Shown one piece after another: positions 1-33,941 of a stretch of DNA of 64,000 bases; position 1 is the stretch's first letter; the number at the start of each line of letters is the position of its first letter. The stretch comes from Doris montereyensis. Lineage: Eukaryota; Mollusca; Gastropoda; Nudibranchia; Dorididae. The notes below the pieces were generated by a model that saw only the letters and a program-made list of their open reading frames with translations, had not been told where the DNA came from and did no database searches. A program made the translations under genes and the position numbers. Where the stretch lies: positions 113,501 through 177,500 of the forward strand of contig JAXRKP010000213.1 of assembly GCA_037039925.1 (NCBI GenBank). Direction: 5' to 3'.

Positions 1-772
1 TCCGTTCGGCATCATGATATAGAAAGCCAAGGTAAATTACAGACGTGTGGATTGTATTGCCATGATATAGAAAGCTACAAATTACAGACGTGTGGATTGT
101 ATTGCCATGATATAGAAAGCCAAGGTAAATAGACATGTGAAAGATTGTACAGAGAGTGGCCGTGGATATAGAAAGCCAAGGTAAATTACAGACGTGGATT
201 GTAGTGCCATGATATAGAAAGCCAAGGTAAATTACAGACATGTGGATTGTAGTGCCATGATATAGAAAGCCAAGGTAAATTACAGACGTGTGGATTGTAG
301 TGCCATGATATAGAAAGCCAAGGTAAATTAAAGACATGTGGATTGTAGTGCCATGATATAGAAAGCCAAGGTAAATTACAGACATGTGGATTGTAGTGCC
401 ATGATATAGAAAGCCAAGGTAAATTACAGACATGTGGATTGTAGTGCCATGATATAGAAAGCCAAGGTAAATTACAGACATGTGGATTGTAATGCCATGA
501 TATAGAAAGCCAAGGTAAATTACAGACTTATGGATTGTAGTGCCATGATATAGAAAGCCAAGGTAAATTACAGACATGTGGATTGTAGTGCCATGATAAA
601 GAAAGCCAAGGTAAATTACAGACTTATGGATTGTAGTGCCATGATATAGAAAGCCAAGGTAAATTACAGACATGTGGATTGTAGTGCCATGATATAGAAA
701 GCCAAGGTAAATTACAGACAGTGCCATGATATAGAAAGCCAAGGTAAATTACAGACGTGTGGATTGTAGTGA
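1..772. repeat. Minisatellite, ~48 bp unit
   Basis: About 15 head-to-tail copies of a unit built around GCCATGATATAGAAAGCCAA and GGTAAATTACAGAC. A few copies are shortened (near 75-130 and 715-725). The array is cut by the left edge of the window, so its true length is unknown. No coding frame is supported. Confidence 0.95.
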
Positions 773-800
773 CCTTGAAGGAACTTTGACTTTTGTTTAC

Positions 801-1078
801 TTGTCTAGCCATTGATGCTTGTGGTTAGGCTGCCTGCCTGGGGATCATGCAGTCCCAAGGTTCGAATCCTGGCAAAGCCAGGCTCGACCGTTGTGTTCCT
901 TGGGAAAGACACTTGACACGCATTTTCCGCACTCAACCCATGTGCAAAATGAGAACAAGCACTAGCTTGGGAGTACAAATCTGCGTTAGACTGGCTTCCT
1001 GTCCAAGGGATGATTATTCTCACCTGCTCCGCTTCACGTTTTCAAACCGGAATAAATTCCGCTCTATGGGCCGTAAAA
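801..1078 (+). mobile_element. tRNA-derived SINE, family C (copy 1)
   Basis: The head has a pol III B-box-like GGTTCGAATCC at ~860. It is followed by a core, TTGGGAAAGACACTTGACAC, then ACTCAACCCATGTG, shared with copies near 47.65 kb (minus) and 63.5 kb (plus). The element sits directly between two minisatellites. The tRNA-like head is degenerate, so this is a retroposon and not a tRNA gene. Confidence 0.7.
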
Positions 1079-1094
1079 GCCTCGAAGAAACTTT

Positions 1095-1470
1095 ACTATT
1101 ATCATTGGTGCTAGCCTACAGTCGATTTAACACAAGTTACTTTTATCATTGATGCTAGCCTACAGTCAATTTAACACGAGTTACTATTATCATTGGTGCT
1201 AGCCTACAGTCAATTTAACACAAGTTACTATTATCATTGGTGCTAGCCTACAGTCAATTTAACACAAGTTACTATTATCATTAATGCTAGCCTACAGTCA
1301 ATTTAACACAAGTTACTATTATCATTAATGCTAGCCTACAGTCGATTTAACACAAGTTACTATTATCATTGATGCTAGCCTACAGTCAATTTGAACACAA
1401 GTTACTATTATTTGATGCTAGCCTACAGTCCTAAATGATAAAGACTGCCAATGATGCTAGCCTAAGTTAC
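1095..1470. repeat. 44-bp minisatellite, left block
   Basis: Tandem copies of a 44 bp unit (ATGCTAGCCTACAGTCAATT, then TAACACAAGTTACTATTATC ATTG). The same unit resumes at 2005 after a non-repetitive insert. Confidence 0.95.
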
Positions 1471-2004
1471 TATGTAAAGTAAAAATTTTCGATTGAATAT
1501 AAACCATGTTGAATTTTATGCCGAAATTTAAAATCTTAAAATCTCAAAAAGTATATGCTAGCAATGAAATTCTTTTCAGACATATTCTTTCGATTGAATT
1601 TAATTTATCTCAGCTGTTTTTAAATAAAGACTATTGATAAATTTTGCTAGATTTTACAGGTCAAAAGATTCAAAATAAACCAGTGAAAATCTCTAGTTCC
1701 CAATAACAAATATAAAGCTGTGTACCAAATTTCAACACTCTGGCCTTAATACTTTCTGAGATTTTAAGATTAAAAACGTTGAACTTTTGAGAAAAACGGG
1801 TTTGAAAATTCAACTTTCTTCAGAATGATACAGCCATATTAAAATTGGCCATAGAATTAGTACCTTTTCAGGCTTTATATAAAAATCAACTGATGTACTC
1901 GATTCTAAAGATGTTGAAGTAGCATTCTAGAGGGATTTTGGAAAATGATTATGAGCCCAAGCTAAACGCTAACAAACGATAAAGCATTGATGCACCCGGA
2001 CAGT
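1471..2004. other. Non-repetitive insert splitting the 44-bp array
   Basis: About 530 bp of AT-rich sequence without a coding frame or recognisable termini, bounded on both sides by the 44-bp minisatellite. Either the array was interrupted by an insertion, or two arrays grew from both flanks. No terminal inverted repeats were seen. Confidence 0.6.
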
Positions 2005-3186
2005 CAATTTAACACAAGTTAATTATCATTAATGCTAGCCTACAGTCAATTTAACACAAGTTACTATTATCATTGATGCTAGCCTACAGTCAATTTAAAC
2101 AAGTTACTATTATCATTGATGCTAGCCTACAGTCAATTTAACACAAGTTACTATTATCATTGATGCTAGCCTACAGTCAATTTAACACAAGTTACTATTA
2201 TCATTGATGCTAGCCTACAGTCAATTTAACACAAGTTACTATTATCATTGATGCTAGCTACGGTCGACTGAACACAGAACAATTTAACACAAGTTACTAT
2301 TATCATTGATGCTAGCCTACAGTCAATTTAACACAAGTTACTATTATCATTGATGCTAGCCTACAGTCAATTTAACACAAGTTACTATTATCATTGATGC
2401 TAGCCTACAGTCAATTTAACACAAGTTACTATTATCATTGATGCTAGCCTACAGTCAATTTAACACAAGTTACTATTATCATTGATGCTAGCCTACAGTC
2501 AATTTAACACAAGTTACTATTATCATTGATGCTAGCCTACAGTCAATTTAACACAAGTTACTATTATCATTGATGCTAGCCTACAGTCAATTTAACACAA
2601 GTTACTATTATCATTGATGCTAGCCTACAGTCAATTTAACACAAGTTACTATTATCATTGATGCTAGCCTACAGTCAATTTAACACAAGTTACTATTATC
2701 ATTGATGCTAGCCTACAGTCAATTTAACACAAGTTACTAGTTATCTATTATAAATTTGTTAATGCTAGCCTACAGTCGATTTAATATAAGTTACTATTAT
2801 CATTGATGCTAGCCTACAGTCAATTTAACACGAGTTACTATTATCATTAATGCTAGCCTACAGTCGATTTAACATGAGTTACTATTATCATTGGTGATAG
2901 CCTACAGTCAATTTAACACGAGTTACTATTATCATTGGTGCTAGCCTACAGTCGATTTAACATGAGTTACGATTATCATTGGTGATAGCCTACAGTCGAT
3001 TTAACATAAGTTACTATTATCATTGGTGATAGCCTACAGTCGATTTAACACGAGTTACTATTATCATTGGTGATAGCCTACAGTCGATTTAACATGAGTT
3101 ACTTTTATCATTGGTGATAGCCTACAGTCGATTTAACACGAGTTACTATTATCATTGGTGATAGCCTACAGTCGATTTAACACGAG
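2005..3186. repeat. 44-bp minisatellite, right block
   Basis: About 26 copies of the 44 bp unit. The central copies (2280-2730) are nearly identical, while the copies from 2760 onward differ at fixed positions (CGATTTAACACGAG, GGTGATAGCC). This is the usual pattern of recent central amplification with ageing edges. Confidence 0.95.
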
Positions 3187-3609
3187 AAAAGACATATTCA
3201 AATTTGTCCGTTCCTACTCCGTCTTTAATTTTTGATTTTCCTTAGGGTTGAGAGGAACGGTGAATTGTTTTCTTGAGTTGACATGTTCAGGTCTATTCAC
3301 CGAAAGTATTTATGCAGATAGATTAATTTTCCTTTTATTCGTCCACTCTTGAAATATTCTGTGCTATGTTCTGTAGAATTTAATGTTGTAGAATCTGGTT
3401 TAAACCAACAAAAGACGACACTATCTGCAACATCTTTTTTTTGTTTGTACAAATACAAGTATATGGCTGAAATCACTAATCATACTATCTATACCTGTTT
3501 CCTCTCCTCCCTTTCATTCACAGGTGTTCTGGACGTATATCCAGAGCATGTTGTCCAACCTTAATTGTCTCCCCTGGAACGGATTCATTCCATGCTTCGG
3601 ATTTTCGCC

Positions 3610-3726
3610 ATGGGGGAGACAAGTTCGACTGATATTACCGTGCAGGAGCTCAAGACCTTCCTGGACAACAAGGTCAAAGATCAGATTTTGATCTTTTCCG
3701 GCGGTGTCTACCGTTTGAACAAGTGA
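3610..3726 (+). CDS. Candidate first coding exon of an unidentified gene
   Basis: A strong 3' splice acceptor (pyrimidine tract plus CATTCACAG) ends at 3523. The following sequence has one frame with G/C-ending codons (ACC GTG CAG GAG CTC AAG ACC TTC CTG GAC AAC AAG GTC). The ATG at 3610 sits in a near-perfect initiation context (GCCATGG); an earlier in-frame ATG is at 3592, and a TAA at ~3561 bounds the frame upstream. It would give 38 residues containing VQELKTFLDNKVKDQILIFS, then GGVYRLNK and a stop at 3724, unless spliced earlier: GT donors at 3704 (GTGTCT) and ~3722 (GTGATA) are possible. The helix-then-strand look is faintly reminiscent of the start of a thioredoxin/glutaredoxin fold, but the exon stops before any CxxC, so no function is assigned. 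No further exon was recognised downstream. Confidence 0.35.
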   Translation: MGETSSTDITVQELKTFLDNKVKDQILIFSGGVYRLNK

Positions 3727-3861
3727 TACCATACCGACATGATTTGTTTGTTATTAGTGTTGTTGTTATTGTTATTTATTGATGATGATTGTTCTCACAT
3801 TGTAACACTCATAACTCATAAATTTTTTAAGAACCAAAATTCAGGATTTGATTTTATTTTA

Positions 3862-4175
3862 TTTGATTTACCCACATTCACAACTAAGGTGATCACTGGG
3901 TTTCTGGTAGGATTTTTAATTTTGCCCGGACTGCCCAGTAATCAGACAAGGGATCTTAAACATGCATCAAGTGTTATGATCTGCACACAGGACCTCCTTT
4001 GTATCATCCGTCTCCCGGTGGGACTAGGTGTCGATCCACCTACCGGAGAGGGGGGGGGTAGATTTTACTATTAAAAAACTAGAAATTTATCTGACCGTCA
4101 GCAAAGCTCGAACTCACTACCTTTTTGGTTGAGAGGCAGACACCTTGCCTCTGGGCTACCAAGTGGTCTCCAAAA
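3862..4175 (-). mobile_element. tRNA-derived SINE, family A (copy 1)
   Basis: On the minus strand it starts with a tRNA-like head (CACTTGGTAGCCCAGAGGC, then GGTAGTGAGTTCGAGCTTTG as the B box). The body contains GTAGGTGGATCGACACCTAG, GGAGGTCCTGTGTGCAGATC and GGGCAGTCCGGGCAAAATTA, and the tail is AAATC-like. The same consensus recurs at 21.5, 38.6, 45.8, 50.0 and 55.7 kb. Confidence 0.8.
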
Positions 4176-4604
4176 TCCAGGGAGTGGGGATGATGTTAAA
4201 AAACCCTGAACTCTACCATAACGATTATATTCGCAATTAAAATTCACAATTACAATTTTATTCATAAGTATGTGTGCACACAAAAGAAATTAATGCACAA
4301 GTAGGACATTGTTTACAAACAATCACATGTAAAGAAAGACACTAAGGTGTTACTACTATTACTGACCTACTATAAGGCCCTATTGAGCTCTTGTTGATAT
4401 GATGGCCTATGCACCACTTGGGATAACAGGGCATGATGAGGATGACGATAGCAAACAAATAGAAATTCTGCCCTGCCCATGATGCGCTTTTGAGCTTTTC
4501 AGCAAAAACGAGTTACCAATAGCGAAAGTCCATCTCTGATCCTTTACTAAAAGAATAGACTACCGTAAAATACTCATCCCTAGCCTTATTATGTAACAAG
4601 AAGC

Positions 4605-4850
4605 TATGGCATTTCTAAGACAATTCAGCGGGGAACCGTCCAAGGAAGCAGAAAAAGGGGCAGACAGAGGAAGGAAATAGGCTGACAAGACCACAGAGTG
4701 GACTCAGAGGACTCAGTACCGGTACTGAAACCCAGGCCCTAGCACATGATAGGCATGCTTGGACTGGAGGATGATGGTATACCTATCAGTATCAGCGCAG
4801 CGCCCGCAGCCATTCCTGCAGTGTGAGCCATAACCCATTATATTTACACC
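4605..4850 (+). mobile_element. LINE fragment, C-terminal reverse-transcriptase tail
   Basis: A conceptual translation from ~4625 reads IQRGTVQGSRKRGRQRK, followed after frame damage by QDHRVDS and later VPVLKPRP. The GTVQGSRKRGRQRKRW motif is characteristic of the region after the reverse transcriptase in many non-LTR retrotransposons. Stops and frameshifts show it is dead, and no upstream RT core is present. Confidence 0.5.
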
Positions 4851-5058
4851 GATCTATAATCAAGGGGGAAAAACTGGTTTTAATTAGATTTCCTATGCTT
4901 CACAGAATGGTTGCTAGAATTGCTATGAAGCTCCTCTGAATTGTTTCAGAATTTGGTTTGAAGAAAAGTACATAGGTTGGGCTGTTTGGCAACAGGCTGA
5001 AGAGCAGACTTGGATTGAAGCTAATGAGGATTTTTTTAGACTGACTTACTGACTTTAG

Positions 5059-5235
5059 ACACCGGTAGCTCAGTCGGTAGAGCGTCTGACTACCATGCAG
5101 GAGGCCTGAGTTCGATTCCCAGTCTGGGCAAACTTTTCTAGCCCCCTGTCAACCCAGCAACAAAAATGGATACTTAGGTCTATTCAGACTCAGTGAAAGT
5201 AAAGGCGCCGTGGAAAGCAATGGCAAACTGCCACA
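5059..5235 (+). mobile_element. tRNA-derived SINE, family B (copy 1)
   Basis: The head closely resembles a tRNA, with A box TAGCTCAGTCGGTAGAGC and B box GAGTTCGATTCC. It is followed by a non-tRNA body (GGTCTATTCAGACTCAGTGA, AGTAAAGGCGCCGTGGAAAG) that recurs inverted at 48.2-48.5 kb. The head lacks a complete acceptor stem, so it is scored as a SINE rather than a tRNA gene. Confidence 0.75.
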
Positions 5236-5239
5236 TTAC

Positions 5240-6046
5240 AATAATAATGTAAAATTTATATAGCGCCCCCTCAGTTGCACAAAATTTATATCGTGCCCCT
5301 GTCCCTATCCACTAGGGCCATGCTCAGTTGCACAAAATTTATATAGCGCCCCTATCCATGAGGGTCAGTTACAGTTACACAAAATTTATATAGCGCCCCT
5401 ATCCATGAGGGCCATGCTCAGTTGCACAAATTTATATAGTGCCCCTATCAATGAGGGCCATGCTCAGTTGCACAAAATTTATATAGTGCCCTATCAATGA
5501 GGGCCATGCTCAGTTGCACAAAATTTATATAGCGCCCCCTATCAATGAGGGCCATGCTCGGTTGCACAAAATTTGTATAGCGCTCCTATCAATGAGGGCC
5601 ATGCTCAGTTACACAAAATTTATATGCCCCTATCCTGAGGGGCAGTTACACAAAATTTGTATAGCGCTCCTATCAATGAGGGCCATGCTCAGTTACACAA
5701 AATTTATATAGCCTCTATCCATGAGGGCCATGCTCGGTTGCACAAAATTTATAAAATATTGTATATGCAGTTGCAAATTTATATAGTCCCTATCAATGAG
5801 GGCCATGTTACACAAAAAATTTATATAGCATCCCTATCCATGAGGGCCATGCTCAAAATTTATATAGCGCCCCTATCAATGAGGGCCATGCTCGGTTACA
5901 CAAAATTTATATAGTTAATATAGTGCCCCTATCAATGAGGGCCATGCTCAGTTGCACAAATTTATATAGTGCCCCTATCAATGAGGGCCATGCTCGGTTA
6001 CACAAAATTTATATAGCGCCCCTGCCCATATCCATGAGGGCCATAC
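5240..6046. repeat. ~47-bp minisatellite seeded by a SINE-like tail
   Basis: Copies of CAGTTGCACAAAATTTATAT followed by AGCGCCCCTATCAATGAGGG CCATGCT. The first unit is preceded by ACAATAATAATGTAAAATTTATATAGCG-like sequence, a motif that also follows the AAT tract at 46.29 kb. The array appears to have grown out of the tail of a dispersed element. Open frames here are repeat artefacts. Confidence 0.9.
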
Positions 6047-6734
6047 TCATTGGCTCTTCACAAAGCCCTATACGTATAAATATCATAAAATAGCTTACAC
6101 AATATCTTAACCCTCAAATTGGCCTATATATCGTGCTGTGGTGGCAAGGCTAATTTTGCTAAATAGGGAGGGGATGGAAAAGCGGAAAAGGGGGCTAAAA
6201 TGATGTCAGAGGTATAGATAAATATACATTTTCTGAAAGGTCATAAGTTAGGGAATAATTATCCATCGGTGCCGAAACGACACATATGACATTGATGACC
6301 CTGACCTTATTATATTGTCCGTCCATAAAGATGGGTTGGGTTTTTTTTCCATTTCAAACTTCCATAAATCTTTTCACGCAGTTTTTGAGTCTTTATTTGT
6401 AGTTTCAGCAAAATCTACAGGAAATGACCTTCAGAAAATGTATAGATGTAAAGGTTTATGATGTCAATTGACATTGTTCTGGCCTTTATATTGCATTCAT
6501 ATTGTGTTTGAAAAGAAAAATAGCGTGATTGTTCGAAAGTAAAGAGGCAGGAAGCATGCATGGATAATGGTTACAGAATAAAATAAAACAAACATTATGC
6601 ATCAACTGATATTTTTCACTTGATCCAGAACTAATCTCACCTTACACCACAGATCAAAGCCAACCTTGTCTCTTTTTTCTTCTTTTGTAACATCATTGAG
6701 ATGTTTCATCCTCCGAAACAGTTGAAAACTCCTT

Positions 6735-7215
6735 ACAATTGATATGTCATGTCATCATCCTTCAGGGTTTTTGTCACAACCAAAACAGTTCGAGAATTCA
6801 GTGATAATAGTGATATGTCATCATCCTTCAGTCTTTTTGTCACCACAACCAAAACCGTTTGAGAATTCAGTGATATGTCATGTCATCGTCCTTCAGTCTT
6901 TTGTCAATACAGCCAAAACAGTTTGAGAATTCAGTGATATTCTACTGAGTGATATGCCATTTTCAGTATTTTCAGCGTCCTTCAGTCTTTTTGTCACCAC
7001 AACCAAAAAGTTTCAGAATTCAGTGATAGTGATATTGATATGTCATTTCATCGTCTTTCAGTCTTTTTGTCACCACAACCAAAACAGTTTGAGAATTTAG
7101 TGATATGTCATCGTCCTTCAGGCTTTTGTCACAACCAAAACCGTTTTAGAATTCAGTGGTTGGTATGTCACTTCATTGTCCTTTAGTCTTTGTCACATCA
7201 AAAGTTTGAAAATTC
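6735..7215. repeat. Minisatellite, ~55-65 bp degenerate unit
   Basis: Seven or eight copies of GTCATCGTCCTTCAGTCTTT, TTGTCACCACAACCAAAACA and GTTTGAGAATTCAGTGATAT with length variation. The flanking 6047-6734 is AT-rich without a recognisable feature. Confidence 0.85.
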
Positions 7216-7417
7216 ACTTTTCATTTCAATTTCAATGCATCCGTAACTTTGCGTCACATATTTGTTGTTTCATGAAAAATATTTTGTTAAAAACCAAAAT
7301 ATCCAGCAGCCTCTTAAGTTGTACTTGATTTCACTAATGGAGGATTCATATAGATGTTTATTGAAAAGGGCTAATTCTTCATCATTGCTGTTACAAGTCG
7401 TTTCTCATTCACGTCAT

Positions 7418-7828
7418 TCAATCCCATAAACAAGCTTTGTTATTGCCAAACGATGTGACAGCAGGGTCAGTGAATGATGGCGCTTTTGTTTGTATATCTT
7501 GCAAGTTCCCCGGGAGTGCAACCAGCTTTGGGGTCAAAGACAGTGGCAGTGTGTGTTGGACAATGAAAGAAATAACCAGAGCTTCCTGGTTACCAGTTCT
7601 GTCTTGCATGCTGACCGGCAATGTTTCCTCTCTAAGCTGTGCGTTTCGTGCACACGCCAGGGAGAATAGTTGCGTAGTTGAGAAATGTCTGTGCACACCC
7701 AATGAAGAAACAGCAGCACACGAATTTTTAAAAATCTGTTTATTTGCACACATTGGGATTTGTTCCTCCAAACTTTGCACAGCACCGACAATATAGGCAC
7801 ATACTAATAGTACACAGACTACAAACAT
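7418..7828 (-). other. Open frame of unknown meaning with a signal-peptide-like start
   Basis: A GC-richer patch keeps long open frames on both strands: 136 codons on minus, 119 on plus. The minus frame starts MFVVCVLLVCAYIVGAVQS, a plausible secretion signal, followed by a low-complexity-free but unrecognised chain. No splice sites, family motif or neighbouring exon support it. It lies just beside a hammerhead-like motif (7965-8001), so it may belong to a retroelement. Confidence 0.2.
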
Positions 7829-7964
7829 GAGACACTAATAATACTGACAGGTCTTTTTTCCTCAGCAGGCTGACTTGCCGCAAATTGTCGTCTTACTCTT
7901 ATGTTGTCGGCAACTCCATTAGACAGCTGGTCGTTCTTAGCCGTAACAACAGTAGACGTCACTC

Positions 7965-8001
7965 GTGACGTTTCGGGTATAATCCTTTGTCAGACAACAA
8001 A
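7965..8001 (-). other. Hammerhead-ribozyme-like core motif (copy 1)
   Basis: On the minus strand: GTCTGACAAAGG, ATTATA, then CCCGAAACGTCAC. This has the order CUGANGA - short stem II - GAAAC of hammerhead cores, with one change in the seven-base core (CTGACAA). The same ~35-bp motif recurs at 32046 (plus) and 36045 (minus). Hammerheads of this kind are known in Penelope-like retroelements. No stem I was verified here. Confidence 0.35.
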
Positions 8002-8035
8002 CGAGAAATATCTAGAATCTAGATCTAAACACGAA

Positions 8036-8330
8036 TTAGGGCATCACGCAATGTGATGTCAAGAAAACCAGAAAGGAGAATTCAGGAAGAAACAAAGAAA
8101 AATGACGGTGATGATAAGAAGAATGGGTAGAAGTACTAGAACTAGAAGGGAAAGTGAAGAATATAGGAGCTAGAATGGAAAGGTTCAGATCTATAAATAA
8201 TGAAAATGAAATAAAAATATGAAAATAAGTAAGTAATAAAAGGTGATAGAGAGAAGAGAGAGAGAGAAAAAGAAAGAAAGAGAGAGAGAGGTGTGAGTAT
8301 GGGAAACAAGAACGAAAGAAGAGGATAAGA
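8036..8330. repeat. Purine-rich (GA) tract
   Basis: A GAGA/GAAA-rich stretch on the plus strand, densest at 8245-8295. The apparent 120-residue Ser/Leu/Phe frame on the minus strand is a product of this composition. Confidence 0.8.
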
Positions 8331-8365
8331 CTAGATATATATCTCCTCACTGGGTCTAGAAAGAA

Positions 8366-8538
8366 GAAATGAATGAAAGTGAAAGGAAATATCAACAAGG
8401 CAAAACTTTACAATAAAGGAAGAAATGTATACAATCGAATAGAATATTTAATTGAATCGATACATTTGTAAATTGTATACATTTCGCACCTTTATTGTAA
8501 ATTTTTGCCTTGTTGATACTTCCTTTCATTTCAATGAA
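8366..8538. repeat. Foldback (hairpin) element, ~70 bp arms
   Basis: The left arm (GAAATGAATGAAAGTGAAAG ... CAATAAAGGAAGAAATGTAT ACAAT, 8366-8435) is repeated inverted at 8472-8538 (ATTGTATACATTTCGCACCT TTATTG ... CTTTCATTTCAATGA), separated by ~36 bp. The arms differ by a handful of bases and one short indel. Size and structure fit a MITE or foldback element. It abuts the TTAA-flanked element at 8580. Confidence 0.75.
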
Positions 8539-8579
8539 CTAGAGAAGAAAATAAGCTTTCAGAAAATATATACTTTTAA

Positions 8580-9261
8580 CCCTTTGGTTCCTATGCCGCC
8601 GAAAGGCGTAATTTTCAGTATGGGTTTCAAATGCGACGTTCGCCAAAAGGCGAAGTCCTAATAAGGACTATTTAAAAGGCGAATTCTTTATTTTCAGTGC
8701 CTGTAGTAATTCGTGAGTAGCTCCCCTTTGATTACGATGCTTTATTCGATGACGTAACATTTTTTAGGTGTTTTGAACTGCGATTTTTGACGATTTTTCT
8801 TGTTTTATTGGTTTGTTTACATTAGCGATGGAATCTGATGATGAGGCTGATACATATAGACATGATATTGGCTCTGGTGAGAGTTTATTCCTGAGAGATG
8901 ATTCTAGCTTGATTTCTGAAGCTGATAGGTCTGAACTAGATCTAGATTTAGACGATCATGATGTTAGTCCTAGGCCTACGGATCACGATGACGAAGAGGG
9001 ACAGAGAGAAGGAAGTGGGCATGACAAAGAGAGGTCTGACCAAGAATGGGTTTGGAGGATGCTAAACAATCAATATATTAATCAAATATTTAGCTTGTCC
9101 ATATTCTAACTAGCCTGAAAATATCATTACCTTGTGATGTGTCGTTTGAGAGCTAGATTTTTTTCTTCTAAAAGTAAAAGCACCATTTTTCATAGGAATT
9201 CTCAAAAAGCCTTAGCATTTGAGATGTAAATATAATACAAATAGGATAGCAACCAAAAGGG
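8580..9261 (+). mobile_element. Non-autonomous piggyBac-like element with TTAA target duplication
   Basis: TTAA at 8576-8579 and 9262-9265 flank inverted ends: CCCTTTGGTTCCTATGCC on the left and GGATAGCAACCAAAAGGG on the right, which reads CCCTTTTGGTTGCTATCC when inverted. Exact TTAA duplication with CCC termini is the hallmark of the piggyBac superfamily. At 682 bp it is far too short for a full transposase and retains only an N-terminal fragment (see 8828-9109). Confidence 0.75.
8828..9109 (+). pseudogene. N-terminal remnant of a piggyBac-type transposase
   Basis: An open frame begins MESDDEADTYRHDIGSGESL and stays strongly acidic (DLDLDDHD, DHDDEEGQ) before ending at a stop in AT-rich sequence after KERSDQEWVWR. 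An in-frame ATG five codons upstream (8813) is also possible. Acidic N-terminal tails are typical of piggyBac/PGBD4-like transposases. The catalytic DDD domain is missing, presumably by internal deletion. The family call rests on position inside TTAA-flanked termini, not on a conserved domain. Confidence 0.5.
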
Positions 9262-9265
9262 TTAA

Positions 9266-10311
9266 ATAATTTTGATTTTATCCATTCCGGGGTCCTTCTT
9301 GGATGTGGTGGGGTTTTTTTTACAAAGAGAATTGAAGGGAGAGAAAAAAGGGGATTTCTATCTGCCTCGTAGCGCCGGCATTTCGTTGAGTGCGATCTTG
9401 GTGGATGCGGCTCCACTGCATATTTATAATAATTCAGCTCTGTGCATCAATGATAAATTATTCCTTTTTATTAAACAACTATTAGATCTATTAGCCTATA
9501 TTATAACAAATGCAATTGAATTGAAGACAATAAAAACACATTTCCAATCACCACTCTTGGATTTCAAAAATAAATCAAAACAAGTGCATATGGAGTTGTT
9601 TTCTTTTTATTTTGGTTAAAATCCCATTAAAATCAGTTGCATCTAAGACAAAAGAGAAACATATAATAATAGAAGAAGAAGAAAAAAAATTGTCACTTTG
9701 GCACTGGTGCCAAACACAAAGGAAACATGATAAGGAAAGAAGAAATGAGGTCTGTACACAAAAATAGCCTGAATATTTCATGTTTGTTTGATATTATCTT
9801 CAAGTCTATAAAAACAAAGCTTTGGGACATTTTCTAATAAAACCCACATACCCTAATGATTAGATACCATTATCAAACCATAATGACTTTCATCGATAAC
9901 TTTTTATTGTTGCCTCCATTCTAGACTTATTGTTTGTATTTCTATACCAAACCCTGCTCTTGATTGTGTGTGTGTGTTAATTTTTGTGTAGTCTTTTTTT
10001 TTTAGTTTTGCTCTTCAGTCACTATATTACAGTACAAAGCACAACAAAGCAAAATCATAAAATAAATATGATTTATATGTTGCTGTTCAAGATACACCAC
10101 GTACAAGTATTGTATTCATAAAGGGCCGCTGCAAGTATCATTGATGCATAGCATCATCCTGACACTGACACACTTCTATCACGCAACAATGTATAGTCGT
10201 CGTCATCAAGCCAAAGAAGCAGAAACTGCATCCAAGTTCCATCCAAAGCATCCGACCTTTGATGAAGAGCTCTCTCTCTCTCCTCCCGCAATCACAAACT
10301 GTAGTCCAACA
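9266..10311 (-). other. Probable EIF3G 3' UTR and downstream sequence
   Basis: AT-rich, no supported coding frame. On the minus strand, AATAAA-type signals (plus TTTATT) occur near 9906, 9605 and 9477, any of which could polyadenylate EIF3G. The actual cleavage site cannot be chosen from sequence alone. Confidence 0.4.
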
Positions 10312-33086
<22,775 letters not shown>

Positions 33087-33896
33087 GTTGAGATTTGACT
33101 AAAGGAGATAATGTTGAATGCATAACATTGGCCTATTCAAATGAATTTTCTTCTGTTAGATACGTGACATGAGATCAAAGGAAATCAGTCAACCTCAGCT
33201 GTGCCACCTTTGCTATACCAGACAGTTATTGAAGGTGTTTGCTTTGTCTTGTTTTATTGTCATTTGTTTCCTTTCTTCAGCGTTTGCGTCAAATCTGACC
33301 TACTTACTTATCAGACTGCAACACAACTTCGTCAGTGTTTCCCATTGAGCAGACGAAACGTGAAAGATGAGTTGATGAAGACGTTTGAAGAAAGTCTTGT
33401 TTTCTTACTTGAAACTTTAATCAAAACTTTAATATGGTAACACAACATTAAGTTTCTTTTTTGACTGCACAGTCTTGTCTTCTTTGTAGCTAGCTCCATC
33501 TCTCTAGCCTATGTCTCGTTACACTCTCACTCTCGTCATGTGACAATAGCAAATTGAATTCCACAACGTTAAAACTAAAGCGGTGATTTTTGTTTGATTA
33601 TCATATTTTGTCTGTTTATTTTCTTGTTCTTTATTATGCTTGCTTTGTTGTTGTTTTTATGCTGTTTTGCATGTTGGTTTTTATTTGTGATTTGTTTGTT
33701 TGTTTATTTTTACAACCTGATGATGCATTGTGTCTGTTTCTTTGTGGTGTGTTTGTTTTTCCAAGCTGATGACGCATTTGTCCTCAAAACCTGCCTGATT
33801 ATCGGTATTGGAAAAGGATTGAAAGCTATACTGGTACATATACTTATATAGATCATTGGAGGGGGAAAGAACAAATGGACTTTGAAGTAAAAAATC

Positions 33897-33941
<45 letters not shown>

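Noticed and set aside
5059..5130. A tRNA gene
   Set aside because: A and B boxes are good, but the acceptor stem does not pair and the sequence continues into a SINE body also found at 48.2-48.5 kb.
33201..33440. A 79-residue frame containing CGTCAG and GACGAAACGT, considered as a fourth hammerhead motif or an exon
   Set aside because: The core order does not fit a hammerhead and there are no splice sites or protein similarity that I can recognise.
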